From CAXTSE01 sp035554115 (GTDB lineage Bacteria > Actinomycetota > Actinomycetes > Actinomycetales > Microbacteriaceae): a stretch of DNA of 64,000 nt. Made by a program: the position numbers and the translations under genes. The DNA lies in NCBI GenBank assembly GCA_035554115.1, contig DATMIW010000012.1, positions 38,933 through 102,932 of the forward strand. The letters run 5' to 3'. Shown here one piece after another: positions 1-8,791 of this stretch. Positions within the stretch are counted from its first letter, which is position 1, and each line of letters begins with the position of its first letter. Below the pieces are notes generated by a model, which had not been told where the DNA came from, did not search any database, and saw nothing but the letters and a program-made list of their open reading frames with translations.

Positions 1-358
1 CGGCATAGAAGACCGTGCCGCTGGGTGTGGCGAACACACTGAGAGGCCAGCCGAGCGATCCCGTGAAAGCGCTGGCCGCCGCGAGGTACCCGGCATCGAC
101 GTCGGGATGCTCTTCGCGGTCGATCTTGATCGCGACCATATTGTCGTTCAGGTACGCGGCAAGCTGCGGATCTTGGAAGCTCTCACGCGCCATGACATGG
201 CACCAGTGGCAGGTCGAATAGCCGATCGAGAGAAAGACAGGCACATTGCGACGCGTGGCCTCGGCGAACGCCTCTTCGCTCCACGGCCACCAGTCGACGG
301 GGTTGTCAGCGTGAGCCCGCAGATACGGGCTGACCGAGTCGGCGAGGCGGTTGCTCAT
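1..358 (-). CDS. DUF255 thioredoxin-fold protein (YyaL/SSP411-like), N-terminal part
   Basis: Partial gene: it starts at the ATG whose complement is 356-358 and reads leftward off the window with no stop, giving 119 visible codons. The N-terminus matches the DUF255 family: NRLADSVSPYLRAHADNPVD, then WWPW, then a thioredoxin-like CHWC pair at residues 50-53 (YSTCHWCHVMARESF), then the segment DREEHPDVD. Full-length members are about 600-700 aa, a thioredoxin-like domain followed by an alpha/alpha-toroid related to N-acylglucosamine 2-epimerases; their biochemical role is not settled. Only the thioredoxin-like part is visible. It probably sits in the cytoplasm. Family assignment is secure, function is not. 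Confidence 0.85.
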   Translation of the reverse strand, partial: MSNRLADSVSPYLRAHADNPVDWWPWSEEAFAEATRRNVPVFLSIGYSTCHWCHVMARESFQDPQLAAYLNDNMVAIKIDREEHPDVDAGYLAAASAFTGSLGWPLSVFATPSGTVFYA

Positions 359-414
359 GGTCGCCGGTTCATATGGATCGGATCAGTGGGCGGGGCGGAA
401 GAGGATGGGCCGGA

Positions 415-1248
415 TCAGAATGTGGCGGTGTCGGGATCGGCGCCGACGCGCTGACCGCGATCCATGGCGTTGATTCCGGCCATCTCGTCAGCTGTCAGCT
501 CGAAACCGAAAACGTCGAAGTTCTCAGCCATCCGCTCCCGCGAATTGGACTTCGGGAACACGATGAGGTCCTGTTGCAGATGCCAGCGGATGACCACCTG
601 GGCGGGTGATACTCCGTGAGCGGCCGCGGCATCCTGCACGGCTTTTTCGCCGAACAGATCGTATTTGCCCTGCCCGAGCGGGCCCCAGGATTCAATCCGG
701 ATGTCGTGCTTCGCCGCCAACTCACGCAGCTCATGTTGCGCAAACGCCGGGTGCAGCTCGATCTGATTGACAGCCGGAACCGTCTTGCTTCCGGCGAGAA
801 TTTTGGCGAGGTGCTTGGGCTGGAAGTTGCTGACTCCGATCGAACGGGTCTTAGCCGCAGCCTGCAGCTTCTCGAGCGTCAACCACGACTCGAGGTAGCG
901 GTCCTGATCGGGGCGCGGCCAGTGGATGAGGTACAGGTCGACCTGCTCCAGGCCGAGCTTCGCGAGGCTCAGCTCGAGGGCGTCGACAACCGAGCGGGTG
1001 CCCTGCTCGCTGTTCCAGAGTTTGGTCGTGACATAGAGCTCGTCGCGCGGGATCCCCGACTTCGCGATCGCCCGGCCGACGCCAACCTCATTGCCGTACA
1101 CGGCAGCCGTGTCGATGTGGCGGTACCCCACCTCAAGAGCGTCGGTGACGATCCGCTCGGTCTCATCGGGATCGACCTGGAACACCCCGAAGCCGAGCTG
1201 GGGAATGCTGGTGCCGTCGTTGAGCGTGATGCGGGGGATGCTCGTCAT
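415..1248 (-). CDS. Aldo/keto reductase (2,5-diketo-D-gluconate reductase type)
   Basis: A 277-residue soluble NADPH-dependent carbonyl reductase of the AKR superfamily. The catalytic tetrad can be read directly: Asp46 (HIDTAAVYGNE), Tyr51, Lys76 (VTTKLWN) and His109 (LIHWP). The motif GVSNFQ and the C-terminal cofactor segment FPKSNSRERM, which contacts the adenosine phosphate in this family, are also present. Length is normal for AKR3/AKR5-like bacterial enzymes. The physiological aldehyde or ketone cannot be read from sequence. It lies 56 bp upstream of the DUF255 gene on the same strand and is divergent from hrpA. No regulatory site was recognised. Confidence 0.92.
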   Translation of the reverse strand: MTSIPRITLNDGTSIPQLGFGVFQVDPDETERIVTDALEVGYRHIDTAAVYGNEVGVGRAIAKSGIPRDELYVTTKLWNSEQGTRSVVDALELSLAKLGLEQVDLYLIHWPRPDQDRYLESWLTLEKLQAAAKTRSIGVSNFQPKHLAKILAGSKTVPAVNQIELHPAFAQHELRELAAKHDIRIESWGPLGQGKYDLFGEKAVQDAAAAHGVSPAQVVIRWHLQQDLIVFPKSNSRERMAENFDVFGFELTADEMAGINAMDRGQRVGADPDTATF

Positions 1249-1341
1249 AGCTCCAGACTGTCACGGTCACGGTCGGTCTGCCGAATCGTCGCGCTGGACC
1301 GGCACAGCGCGCAGGGCATCTGCACTCGACTTCGTGCCGCC

Positions 1342-1347
1342 TAAACT
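1342..1347 (+). promoter_or_regulatory. Candidate -10 element of hrpA
   Basis: TAAACT ends 9 nt before the hrpA ATG, so transcription could start at or just before the start codon. A weak GAAGGG lies between them, so a short leader is also possible. No convincing -35 was found. Confidence 0.4.
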
Positions 1348-1356
1348 GAAGGGCTC

Positions 1357-4300
1357 ATGTCTGCCGACGCGCCCTACACCCTCTCCTACCCGTCCGAGCT
1401 GCCCGTCAGCCAGGCGCGTGACGAACTGGCGGCAGCCATCGCCGGCAACCAGGTCGTCATTGTCGCCGGAGCGACCGGCTCAGGTAAGACGACGCAACTG
1501 CCCAAGATCTGCCTCGAGCTCGGCCGCGAGCGCATCGGGCACACGCAACCCCGACGGATCGCGGCGCGCAGCATCGCCGAACGCATAGCCGAGGAGCTGC
1601 AGGTGGAACTCGGCGGCGTTGTCGGGTACCAGGTGCGGTTCGACGACCGCGCGAAAGCCGACACCCGCATCAAGTTGATGACCGACGGGGTGCTGCTGGC
1701 CGAGATCAACCGCGACCGCGAGCTGCGCGCCTACGACACCCTCATTTTGGATGAGGCGCACGAGCGATCTCTGACCATCGACTTCCTGCTCGGCTATCTC
1801 AAACAACTGCTGCCGCGCCGCCCCGACCTCAAGGTGATCGTCACGAGCGCGACCATCGACCCCGAGAGCTTTGCACGCCACTTCGCCGATGCATCGGGAA
1901 TGCCCGCACCGATCGTCGAGGTGAGCGGGCGCACCTTTCCCGTCGAGATCCGCTACCGCCCCCTGGCGGCTGAGCAGTCAGAAGACGAAGAGGGCGAACC
2001 GTCGGACGACCGCGACTACCTTCAGGGCATTACGGATGCACTGGCTGAGCTCGCCCACGAGCCCGCCGGCGATGTGCTCGTCTTCCTCACCGGCGAGAAC
2101 GAAATCCGGGATGCCGAGGACGCCGTGCGCGCCACCGCCGGATCCGACACCGAGGTGCTCCCCCTCTATGGGCGGCTGAGCGCCGCAGATCAACACCGTG
2201 TCTTCGAAGCGCCGAATTCGCGCGTGAAACGCAGTCCGGGCATCCGTCGGCGCATCGTTCTCGCCACCAATGTCGCGGAGACAAGCCTCACCGTGCCCGG
2301 TATCAAATACGTCGTCGATGCCGGTACGGCGAGAATCTCGCGGTACAGCGCCCGCTCAAAAGTGCAGCGCCTGCCGATCGAGGCGATCAGTCAGGCGAGC
2401 GCAAACCAGCGGGCGGGACGGGCGGGCCGCACGAGCGACGGCATTGCGATCCGCTTGTATTCCGAAGAGGACTTCGCAAAGCGGCCCGAGTACACCGACC
2501 CCGAGATCCTGCGCACCAATCTCGCGGCGGTCATTCTTCAGATGGTGTCGATCGGTCTCGGAGACATTGCCAGGTTCCCGTTCCTGCAACCACCAGACTC
2601 GCGCGGCATCCAGGACGGCGTCGATCTGCTGCGCGAACTACGCGCGGTGGAGCAAAAAGCGAACGAGGGCGGCCTCCGCATCACCAGGACGGGCCGCGAA
2701 ATGGCTCGGCTTCCGGTCGATCCGCGTTTCGCTCGCATGCTCGTCGAAGCCCAGCGACACGGTGTCACACGCGAAGTCGCGGCGATCGTCGCCGGGCTCA
2801 GCATTCAGGATGTGCGCGAGCGCCCGCTCACCAAGCGGCCGCAGGCGGATCAGGCGCATGCGCGGTTCGCCGATCCCACAAGTGACTTCCTCACCCTGCT
2901 CAACCTGTGGAAGCACCTGGAAGAGAAACAGGCCGAGCTGTCGTCCAGCGCGTTCCGACGGATGTGCCGGGCCGAATTCCTCAACTACCTGCGGGTGCGC
3001 GAATGGCGGGATCTGTATCGGCAGGTGCTGCGGGCGGGGTCGATGAAGGCCATATCAGTGAAGGACACGGACTCGCGGGGCGACGTTTCTGCAGCGAACT
3101 CCGATGCGATCCATCGGTCGCTGCTCGCCGGCCTGCTGTCGCGAATCGGGCTCAGAGACGACCGGACGACGAAGACGACCCCGGTCAAAGGGAAGAAGGT
3201 CTCGACCGACGGGCAGCTCGGTCGACGTGGATCCGAATACCTCGGCGCGCGCAACGCGCGGTTCGCGATCTTCCCCGGCTCGGCACTCGCCAAGAAGGCT
3301 CCGCCCGCCGTGATGGCTGCAGAACTCGTCGAGACCAGCCGCCTCTTTGCCCGCACCGTAGGGGCGATCGACCCGGCCTGGGCCGAACAGCTCGCGGGCG
3401 ATCTCGTGAAACGCAGCTACGGCGAACCCCGCTGGGAGAAGAAGCAGGGTTCGGCAGTCGCCGACGAGAAGGTCATGCTCTACGGCGTGCCGATCGTGCC
3501 GAAGCGGCGCATTCAGCTCGCCCGCATTGATCCCGAACAGGCTCGCGAACTGTTCATCCGGCATGCGCTCGTCGGTGTCGATGGTGAGCCCGGCGACTGG
3601 CCCTACGAAACCCGCGGAAACACTCTTTTCGACTTCGATCGGGCGAATAGACGCTTGCGTCGTGAACTGGAGGAGTTGGAGGAGCGCACCCGCCGCCGCG
3701 ACATCCTGGTCGACGATGAGGCAGTCGTCGAGTTCTACGACCGCGTACTTCCCGCGGACATTACCGACGTGCGTCGCTTCGAGACGTGGTGGAAGTCGGC
3801 GCGCACCGCCACGCCACAGCTGCTGACCATGACGCGCGAGACTCTCCTCGCTGAGACCCCGTCGGTCGAGCTTGTCGAGACAGCGCTTGCCGGCGTCACG
3901 GACGCGTACCCCACCCAGTGGATCCAGGGAGACCAAAGCTTCCGACTGTCATATCGCTTTGAGCCAGGTGCGGATGACGACGGGGTAACTGTCGAGATTC
4001 CGATCACGCTCTTGCCCCGCGTGCGCACCGAGGGGTTCGACTGGCTTGTCCCTGCTCTGCGCGAAGAACTTGTGACCGCGCTGATCAAGTCGCTTCCGAA
4101 AGCGATCCGAAAGAATGTTGTTCCCGCGGCGGATTGGGCGCGACGGCTCCTCGGCCAGATCAGCGACGGCGGCAACGACAACGCGCAACCCGCTCCTCTC
4201 TGCCAGGCCCTGGCAGATGCCATCCGCACGGCTACCCACACTCCGGTCTCGCCCGCTGACTTCGACGTGGACCGCCTGCCCCCGCATCTGCGGATGTCAT

Positions 4301-5286
4301 TCGCCGCGATCGATGAGCGGGGCCGCCGCCTTCATCTGGCCAAAGACCTGGCGGTGCTGCAGGCAAAGTTGGGCGAGCGGGCGCGAGTGAGCGTGGCGAA
4401 AGTGACAGCCGCGTCCGACCCCGACCGTGCGCTTGAGCGCACCGGCATTACGGCATGGGACGTCGAGGAACTCCCCCGCCTTATCGAAACCCGAGTGGGC
4501 GGATCGACGGTTCGCGGATTTCCGGCGTTCGTGGACGAGGGCGCCACAGTCAGCATCCGCGTCTTCACAACCGCCGCCGAACAGCAGCGCGAACATCGAC
4601 GGGGAGTCCGTCGGCTGTTGGCGGTCACCCTCCCCAGTCCGCTGAGCTATGTGCACGAGCACCTGAGCTCAACAGAGAAGCTGCTGCTGACCGCTAGCCC
4701 GTACCGGTCGACGGCCGCTCTGCTGGATGACGCCCTGCTCACCGTGCTCGACCCCTATATGGCGACGGCGCTCCCGTTCACACGCGCGGAATTCGACAGG
4801 GTGCGCGACACCGCCTCCTCCGGATTGATGGATGCGCTGTTCGACACTGTAGGGACGGTGGCGAAGGTGATGGGCGGCGTTCGCGACGCCGATCGGGCGA
4901 TCTCGGCCGCATCCAGTATTTCGCTCATGGGACCACTGACAGACGCTCGCGCACAGCTCGCCGCACTCGTGTATCCCGGTTTCGTGCCCGCGACCGGCAT
5001 CACGCAGTTGCGTCGGCTTCCCATCTACCTTGCCGGCATCAGCTATCGCGTCGGCAAACTCTCCGAAAATCTCGGTCGCGACCGCGCCTGGCAGACCGAG
5101 GTCGAGCAAGCAACGGCTCTCTACTCCGATGCGGGCGGCACACTCCCTCCGGCTCGCGATGCCCCGCCGCGGCTGATCGAGGTGCGGTGGATGCTCGAGG
5201 AACTGCGCCTGTCACTTTTTGCCCAGCCGCTTGGCGCCGCTGGGCCGGTGAGCGTACAACGCATCCGCAAAGCGCTCGCCGAATAG
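1357..5286 (+). CDS. hrpA: ATP-dependent RNA helicase HrpA (DEAH box)
   Basis: A 1309-residue DEAH/RHA helicase. Walker A GATGSGKT is at residues 38-45, DEAH at 132-135, SAT at 164-166, and motif VI QRAGRAGR at 351-358. These are followed by the winged-helix/ratchet region, an OB-like region and the long C-terminal DUF3418-type extension that separates bacterial HrpA from HrpB. Length equals that of E. coli HrpA (about 1300 aa). The protein unwinds RNA in the cytoplasm; HrpA has been linked to mRNA processing and to rescue of collided ribosomes. It appears monocistronic and divergent from the aldo/keto reductase. One oddity is a copy of a short dispersed repeat at 3863-3881 that encodes SVELVET within the DUF3418-type region. 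Confidence 0.97.
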   Translation: MSADAPYTLSYPSELPVSQARDELAAAIAGNQVVIVAGATGSGKTTQLPKICLELGRERIGHTQPRRIAARSIAERIAEELQVELGGVVGYQVRFDDRAKADTRIKLMTDGVLLAEINRDRELRAYDTLILDEAHERSLTIDFLLGYLKQLLPRRPDLKVIVTSATIDPESFARHFADASGMPAPIVEVSGRTFPVEIRYRPLAAEQSEDEEGEPSDDRDYLQGITDALAELAHEPAGDVLVFLTGENEIRDAEDAVRATAGSDTEVLPLYGRLSAADQHRVFEAPNSRVKRSPGIRRRIVLATNVAETSLTVPGIKYVVDAGTARISRYSARSKVQRLPIEAISQASANQRAGRAGRTSDGIAIRLYSEEDFAKRPEYTDPEILRTNLAAVILQMVSIGLGDIARFPFLQPPDSRGIQDGVDLLRELRAVEQKANEGGLRITRTGREMARLPVDPRFARMLVEAQRHGVTREVAAIVAGLSIQDVRERPLTKRPQADQAHARFADPTSDFLTLLNLWKHLEEKQAELSSSAFRRMCRAEFLNYLRVREWRDLYRQVLRAGSMKAISVKDTDSRGDVSAANSDAIHRSLLAGLLSRIGLRDDRTTKTTPVKGKKVSTDGQLGRRGSEYLGARNARFAIFPGSALAKKAPPAVMAAELVETSRLFARTVGAIDPAWAEQLAGDLVKRSYGEPRWEKKQGSAVADEKVMLYGVPIVPKRRIQLARIDPEQARELFIRHALVGVDGEPGDWPYETRGNTLFDFDRANRRLRRELEELEERTRRRDILVDDEAVVEFYDRVLPADITDVRRFETWWKSARTATPQLLTMTRETLLAETPSVELVETALAGVTDAYPTQWIQGDQSFRLSYRFEPGADDDGVTVEIPITLLPRVRTEGFDWLVPALREELVTALIKSLPKAIRKNVVPAADWARRLLGQISDGGNDNAQPAPLCQALADAIRTATHTPVSPADFDVDRLPPHLRMSFAAIDERGRRLHLAKDLAVLQAKLGERARVSVAKVTAASDPDRALERTGITAWDVEELPRLIETRVGGSTVRGFPAFVDEGATVSIRVFTTAAEQQREHRRGVRRLLAVTLPSPLSYVHEHLSSTEKLLLTASPYRSTAALLDDALLTVLDPYMATALPFTRAEFDRVRDTASSGLMDALFDTVGTVAKVMGGVRDADRAISAASSISLMGPLTDARAQLAALVYPGFVPATGITQLRRLPIYLAGISYRVGKLSENLGRDRAWQTEVEQATALYSDAGGTLPPARDAPPRLIEVRWMLEELRLSLFAQPLGAAGPVSVQRIRKALAE
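3863..3881 (+). repeat. Short dispersed repeat (VELVET element) inside hrpA
   Basis: CGGTCGAGCTTGTCGAGAC is the reverse complement of the consensus GTCTCGACRRGCTCGACCG seen at 48391-48410, 48424-48443, 43541-43560 and, with one change, 43396-43416. Here it is in frame and encodes VELVET. Confidence 0.6.
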
Positions 5287-5287
5287 C

Positions 5288-5311
5288 TCCCGCGCGAGAA
5301 AATGCGCGGGA
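5288..5311 (+). terminator. Hairpin just after the hrpA stop
   Basis: Perfect 8-bp stem TCCCGCGC / GCGCGGGA with the 8-nt loop GAGAAAAT, starting directly after the hrpA stop codon. There is no T-tract, so intrinsic termination is uncertain. It lies in the convergent gap between hrpA and the VOC gene. Confidence 0.5.
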
Positions 5312-5338
5312 CCAGCACCGGGCCGAAAGAGGTGGAGG

Positions 5339-5794
5339 CTAGGCCCCGTCGGCCGCGCGCTCAAGCGCCGCGACGTCGAGCTTCACCTGCGTCATCATCT
5401 CGTCCATGGTTCGGCGAGCGCGCTCCGGGTCGGGGTCAGTCATCAGCTCGGGGAGCCTACGCGGCACCACCTGCCAGGCCAGGCCGAACTGATCGCGAAG
5501 CCATCCGCACTGTTCCGGGTGCCCGCCGCCGGCGAGCAGCGCATCCCAGTAATAGTCGACCTCGGCCTGATCGACGCAGTCGATCCAGAATGAGATCGCG
5601 TCAGTGAAAGGAAACTGCGGCCCCGCGTTCATCCCCCGGAATTCCTGCCCCGCAAGTCGGAAGGTTGCGACAGTGACCTGTCCGCCGAAGTTGTGAGTCT
5701 CGATGATCTCGGCGTCCGGGAAGATTCCGGCGTAGAACTCCATCGCCTCTTCGAGTTGTGTGTCGAACCAGAGGAACGGCGTCAGCTTGCCCAT
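5339..5794 (-). CDS. VOC-superfamily protein, PhnB / 3-dmu-9_3-mt type
   Basis: A 151-residue protein of the vicinal-oxygen-chelate fold. It opens with MGKLTPFLWFDTQLEEAMEF and contains NAGPQFPFTDAISFWIDC and CGWLRDQFGLAWQVVPRRL, characteristic of the PhnB-like 'demethylubiquinone methyltransferase' domain, a name inherited from annotation rather than activity. The start at 5794 is preferred over an in-frame ATG at 5827 because AAAGGAGA lies 5 nt before it. Members often act as metal-dependent enzymes or binding proteins, and the substrate here is unknown. It is convergent with hrpA and does not overlap the next minus-strand gene. Confidence 0.85.
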   Translation of the reverse strand: MGKLTPFLWFDTQLEEAMEFYAGIFPDAEIIETHNFGGQVTVATFRLAGQEFRGMNAGPQFPFTDAISFWIDCVDQAEVDYYWDALLAGGGHPEQCGWLRDQFGLAWQVVPRRLPELMTDPDPERARRTMDEMMTQVKLDVAALERAADGA

Positions 5795-5882
5795 GAGTAT
5801 CTCCTTTGATGTGAACACTGTCCACATTGTCAGAGATGAGCGGCGGCGTCAATGTCCGAAGGTGCCATGCCTCACGAGCACC

Positions 5883-7112
5883 TCAGCTTTTTGGCTCCGC
5901 CCGCTTGAGCGCAGCGCGGCCCGCGATCAGAAGTGCAGCGTCATCTTGGGGCGGGTGCGGTCGCGAACACAGCACATCACGCAGCGCCCGTTCCAGCGGA
6001 TTCGCCCGCGTCAGCGCCGGGTTTCCGAGAGCTGCGACGGCCGTCTGCACGGCGCTGATCGCAGCGCGAGACACGAGAGTTTTGGCAAGGACCGCGCGGT
6101 CACCTAGCGCCAGCAACGCATCCGAATCGCCGGCCGCCTGCGCCCGGTCGAACCGCATCGCCAGCGCAAACAGCAGCTCCTCGGCCTGCACGAGCTGCGC
6201 CTCGATCTCACCGGCCGTGCTCTGGATGCGTTCTGTCGTCGCGATCGGGCGCCCCAGGGAGCTAGGAACTCGTTCGTTCGCATACCGGAGGAAAAACTCC
6301 TGGGCCGCTCGCGCCACCCCGAGATACAACGACGACACCGCCAGTCCGATCGCTCCGGGTCGCGATGACCCGTCCGGCTCGCCGACCGGTACTCCGCTGA
6401 AGTTCTCGAACGGCACCTCGATGCCGCGGTAGACGACGTCATGGGTGCTCGACGCCCGCATGCCCAGGTGATCCCATGTCGAAATGATCTCGATACCGGG
6501 TATGAGATATCCGTTATCGAACGCCGGGACGATGATGTGGCCGACCCGCGGGATCGGCTCATCGGTGACCGCCCAGACCAGGTGATAGGCAAGACCCTCA
6601 GCACCGGTTGCAAACGCCTTGTGCCCGTCAAGAATCCACCCAGCTGCCGTGCGTCGAAGGGTCGTCGTGGGCAACCCCCCGCGCGCCGGCGCCCCGAGCT
6701 CGGGCTCCGCGCGCACCGCGTTGATCAGTGTCGGGCGCTCGGCCGACTCCGCGAGAACTCGCTCATACAACTCGGTCGGCCAGTAACCAATCACCGCCTG
6801 CGACTGGTGTGTGAAGGCCGTCATCGCAGTGATCAAGGCCACTGAGGGATGCCCACGACCGAGTTCACGGAACAGCTCGACCGATTCCACTGTGCTGACT
6901 CCACGCCCGCCCCACTGCTCCCCCACGGTTGCCGTCAATAGCCCGGCTCGATGCACCTCATCGAGGGCCTGCCACGGGAAGGCGGCCGAGCGGTCGTCGT
7001 GCTCGGCGAACACAGCGATCCGATCTCCCAGCGCCCGGAGAGACGCCGGGTCCAGTGCAGGGTCGAGCAAGGAGTACGACTGAATCGGGGTGCGGGCGAT
7101 GGTGAGAGTCAC
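5883..7112 (-). CDS. Acyl-CoA-dehydrogenase-like flavoprotein (SfnB/DszC-type, sulfur acquisition)
   Basis: A 409-residue member of the acyl-CoA dehydrogenase fold. An N-terminal helical part has AVFAEHDDRSAAFPWQALDE and LTATVGEQWGGRGVSTVESV, a middle beta-domain has GWILDGHKAFATGAEGL and WDHLGMRASSTHDV, and a C-terminal helical bundle follows. The family includes true acyl-CoA dehydrogenases and reduced-flavin monooxygenases such as DszC and SfnB. The neighbours argue for the second: it is the last gene of an operon with an ABC importer and an SsuD-like monooxygenase, and there are no fatty-acid genes nearby. Its start overlaps the transporter ATPase stop by 4 bp (ATGA), so translation is probably coupled. 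The substrate is inferred only as an organosulfur compound. Confidence 0.8.
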   Translation of the reverse strand: MTLTIARTPIQSYSLLDPALDPASLRALGDRIAVFAEHDDRSAAFPWQALDEVHRAGLLTATVGEQWGGRGVSTVESVELFRELGRGHPSVALITAMTAFTHQSQAVIGYWPTELYERVLAESAERPTLINAVRAEPELGAPARGGLPTTTLRRTAAGWILDGHKAFATGAEGLAYHLVWAVTDEPIPRVGHIIVPAFDNGYLIPGIEIISTWDHLGMRASSTHDVVYRGIEVPFENFSGVPVGEPDGSSRPGAIGLAVSSLYLGVARAAQEFFLRYANERVPSSLGRPIATTERIQSTAGEIEAQLVQAEELLFALAMRFDRAQAAGDSDALLALGDRAVLAKTLVSRAAISAVQTAVAALGNPALTRANPLERALRDVLCSRPHPPQDDAALLIAGRAALKRAEPKS

Positions 7113-8791
7113 AGTTTTGCTCCTTCGGGGATGAGAGCCGAGCGGCCCGGTACGGCGGCGATAAGTTCGCGGGTGTAGGGATGAGACGGCGAGCGCAGCA
7201 CCGTGTCGGCAGGGCCCTCCTCGACAACGACACCGCCCTGCAGCACGAGCACCTGATGCGCGAGTTGCGCGACCACAGCAAGGTCGTGGGAGACGAACAG
7301 GTAGCTGACTCCGAGCCGCCGCTGCAGATCAACGAGCAGTTCTAGCACCTGCCCCTGCACTGTGGCGTCCAGGGCCGACACCGGCTCATCGAGCAGGATT
7401 AGTTCGGGTTCGAGGGCGAGCGCACGCGCAATGGCGACGCGCTGCCGCTGGCCGCCCGACAGCTCCCGCGGAATCCTCCCGAGCACCGTGCGAGGAAGCT
7501 GCACAAGGTCGATCAGCTCATCGGCCCGCCGACGCCGTGAGGCCCGATCGCCCACCCGATTCGCCACCAGAGGTTCAACAATGCTGTCGAACACCGTGAA
7601 CCGCGGATCGAGCGACCCGAACGGGTTCTGCTGCACAAGCTGGATACGGTGACGCAGATGCCGGAGGCTGCGCCAGTGACGCCCCACCACCTCTTCGCCG
7701 CCGAAGATGACGCTGCCGGCAGTGGCCCGTTCGAGACCGAGAGCAAGCCGCAGCGTCGTGGTTTTGCCCGATCCAGACTCTCCGACAATGGCTGTGGTCT
7801 CACCGCGGCGGATCACTAGGTCGACATTGTCGACTGCCACGAACTCCTGTCGTTCTCGCCCTGCACCCCGAATCGGGAACACCTTGCGCAGCCCCGTCAC
7901 CCGCAGCACCTCGTCGGCGGGCTCCTGCGCAGTCTGCGCTGCCACGCTATGTCGCACCACCAGCCTGCCGTCTGTCGACAGTGCCGGCGCCGCCGCAATG
8001 AGCGTGCGCGTGTAGTCCTGGCTCGGTAACCGCAGGATCTGCGCTGACGGCCCCTGCTCGACGAGTTCGCCGTCGGCAAGCACGAGAACACGATCAGCAC
8101 GATCTGCCGCAACCGCCAGGTCGTGCGTGATGATGAGCAGCGAAGTGCCGTGAGCGTGCACGAGAGATTCGAGATGGTCGAGAATCCGACGCTGCACTGT
8201 GACATCGAGCGCGCTTGTCGGTTCGTCGGCGATGATCAGCTTCGGCGACCCGGCGAGAGCGATTGCGATGAGTACCCGCTGCTTCTGCCCGCCCGAAAGC
8301 TCATGGGGAAACTGTCGAGCACGCAACTCGGGATCGTCAATGCCGACGTCGATCAACAGCTTCTCCACATCGGCATCGAGGCTGCGACCCCGCGGACCGC
8401 GCGCGGCCACGACAGCCTCACCGATCTGCCGTCCAACGCGGATCGTCGGATTGAGGCTGACGCCGGGATCCTGTGGCACGAGACCCACTGTGCGCCCACG
8501 TACTCCGCGGAGCACGCGATCGGAGGCGCCGGCGAGCTCAACACCATCAAGCCGGATCGAGCCGGAACTGACTTTCGCGGCAGTCGGCAGCAGACCCGTG
8601 ATTGCGGATGCTGTCGTCGACTTTCCCGAGCCCGACTCCCCCACGATGGCGACGGTTTCACCCGCGGCAACCGTGAAGCTCAAGTTTGTAACCGCCGCAA
8701 CAGTGCCGCTCGATCCGCGGTACGACACGGTGAGATCCCGGACCTCGAGAAGAGGTTCATGCATCCCGACGCTCGTTGGGGCGGCGCTCAT
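7109..8791 (-). CDS. ABC transporter ATPase, two fused DppD/DppF-type domains
   Basis: A 560-residue protein with two complete ATP-binding cassettes. Domain 1 has Walker A GESGSGKS at 51-58, signature LSGGQ at 165-169 and Walker B LIIADE at 185-190. Domain 2 has Walker A at 337-344, signature LSGGQ at 444-448 and LILLDE at 464-469. Each cassette ends with the short region typical of oligopeptide/dipeptide/nickel transporters (SQDYTRTLIAAAPA and SHPYTRELIAAVPG). It would energise the two permeases encoded just upstream from the cytoplasmic face. It overlaps the DppC-like gene and the downstream flavoprotein by 4 bp each. Imported substrate is unknown; the context suggests a sulfur compound. 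Confidence 0.95.
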   Translation of the reverse strand: MSAAPTSVGMHEPLLEVRDLTVSYRGSSGTVAAVTNLSFTVAAGETVAIVGESGSGKSTTASAITGLLPTAAKVSSGSIRLDGVELAGASDRVLRGVRGRTVGLVPQDPGVSLNPTIRVGRQIGEAVVAARGPRGRSLDADVEKLLIDVGIDDPELRARQFPHELSGGQKQRVLIAIALAGSPKLIIADEPTSALDVTVQRRILDHLESLVHAHGTSLLIITHDLAVAADRADRVLVLADGELVEQGPSAQILRLPSQDYTRTLIAAAPALSTDGRLVVRHSVAAQTAQEPADEVLRVTGLRKVFPIRGAGRERQEFVAVDNVDLVIRRGETTAIVGESGSGKTTTLRLALGLERATAGSVIFGGEEVVGRHWRSLRHLRHRIQLVQQNPFGSLDPRFTVFDSIVEPLVANRVGDRASRRRRADELIDLVQLPRTVLGRIPRELSGGQRQRVAIARALALEPELILLDEPVSALDATVQGQVLELLVDLQRRLGVSYLFVSHDLAVVAQLAHQVLVLQGGVVVEEGPADTVLRSPSHPYTRELIAAVPGRSALIPEGAKL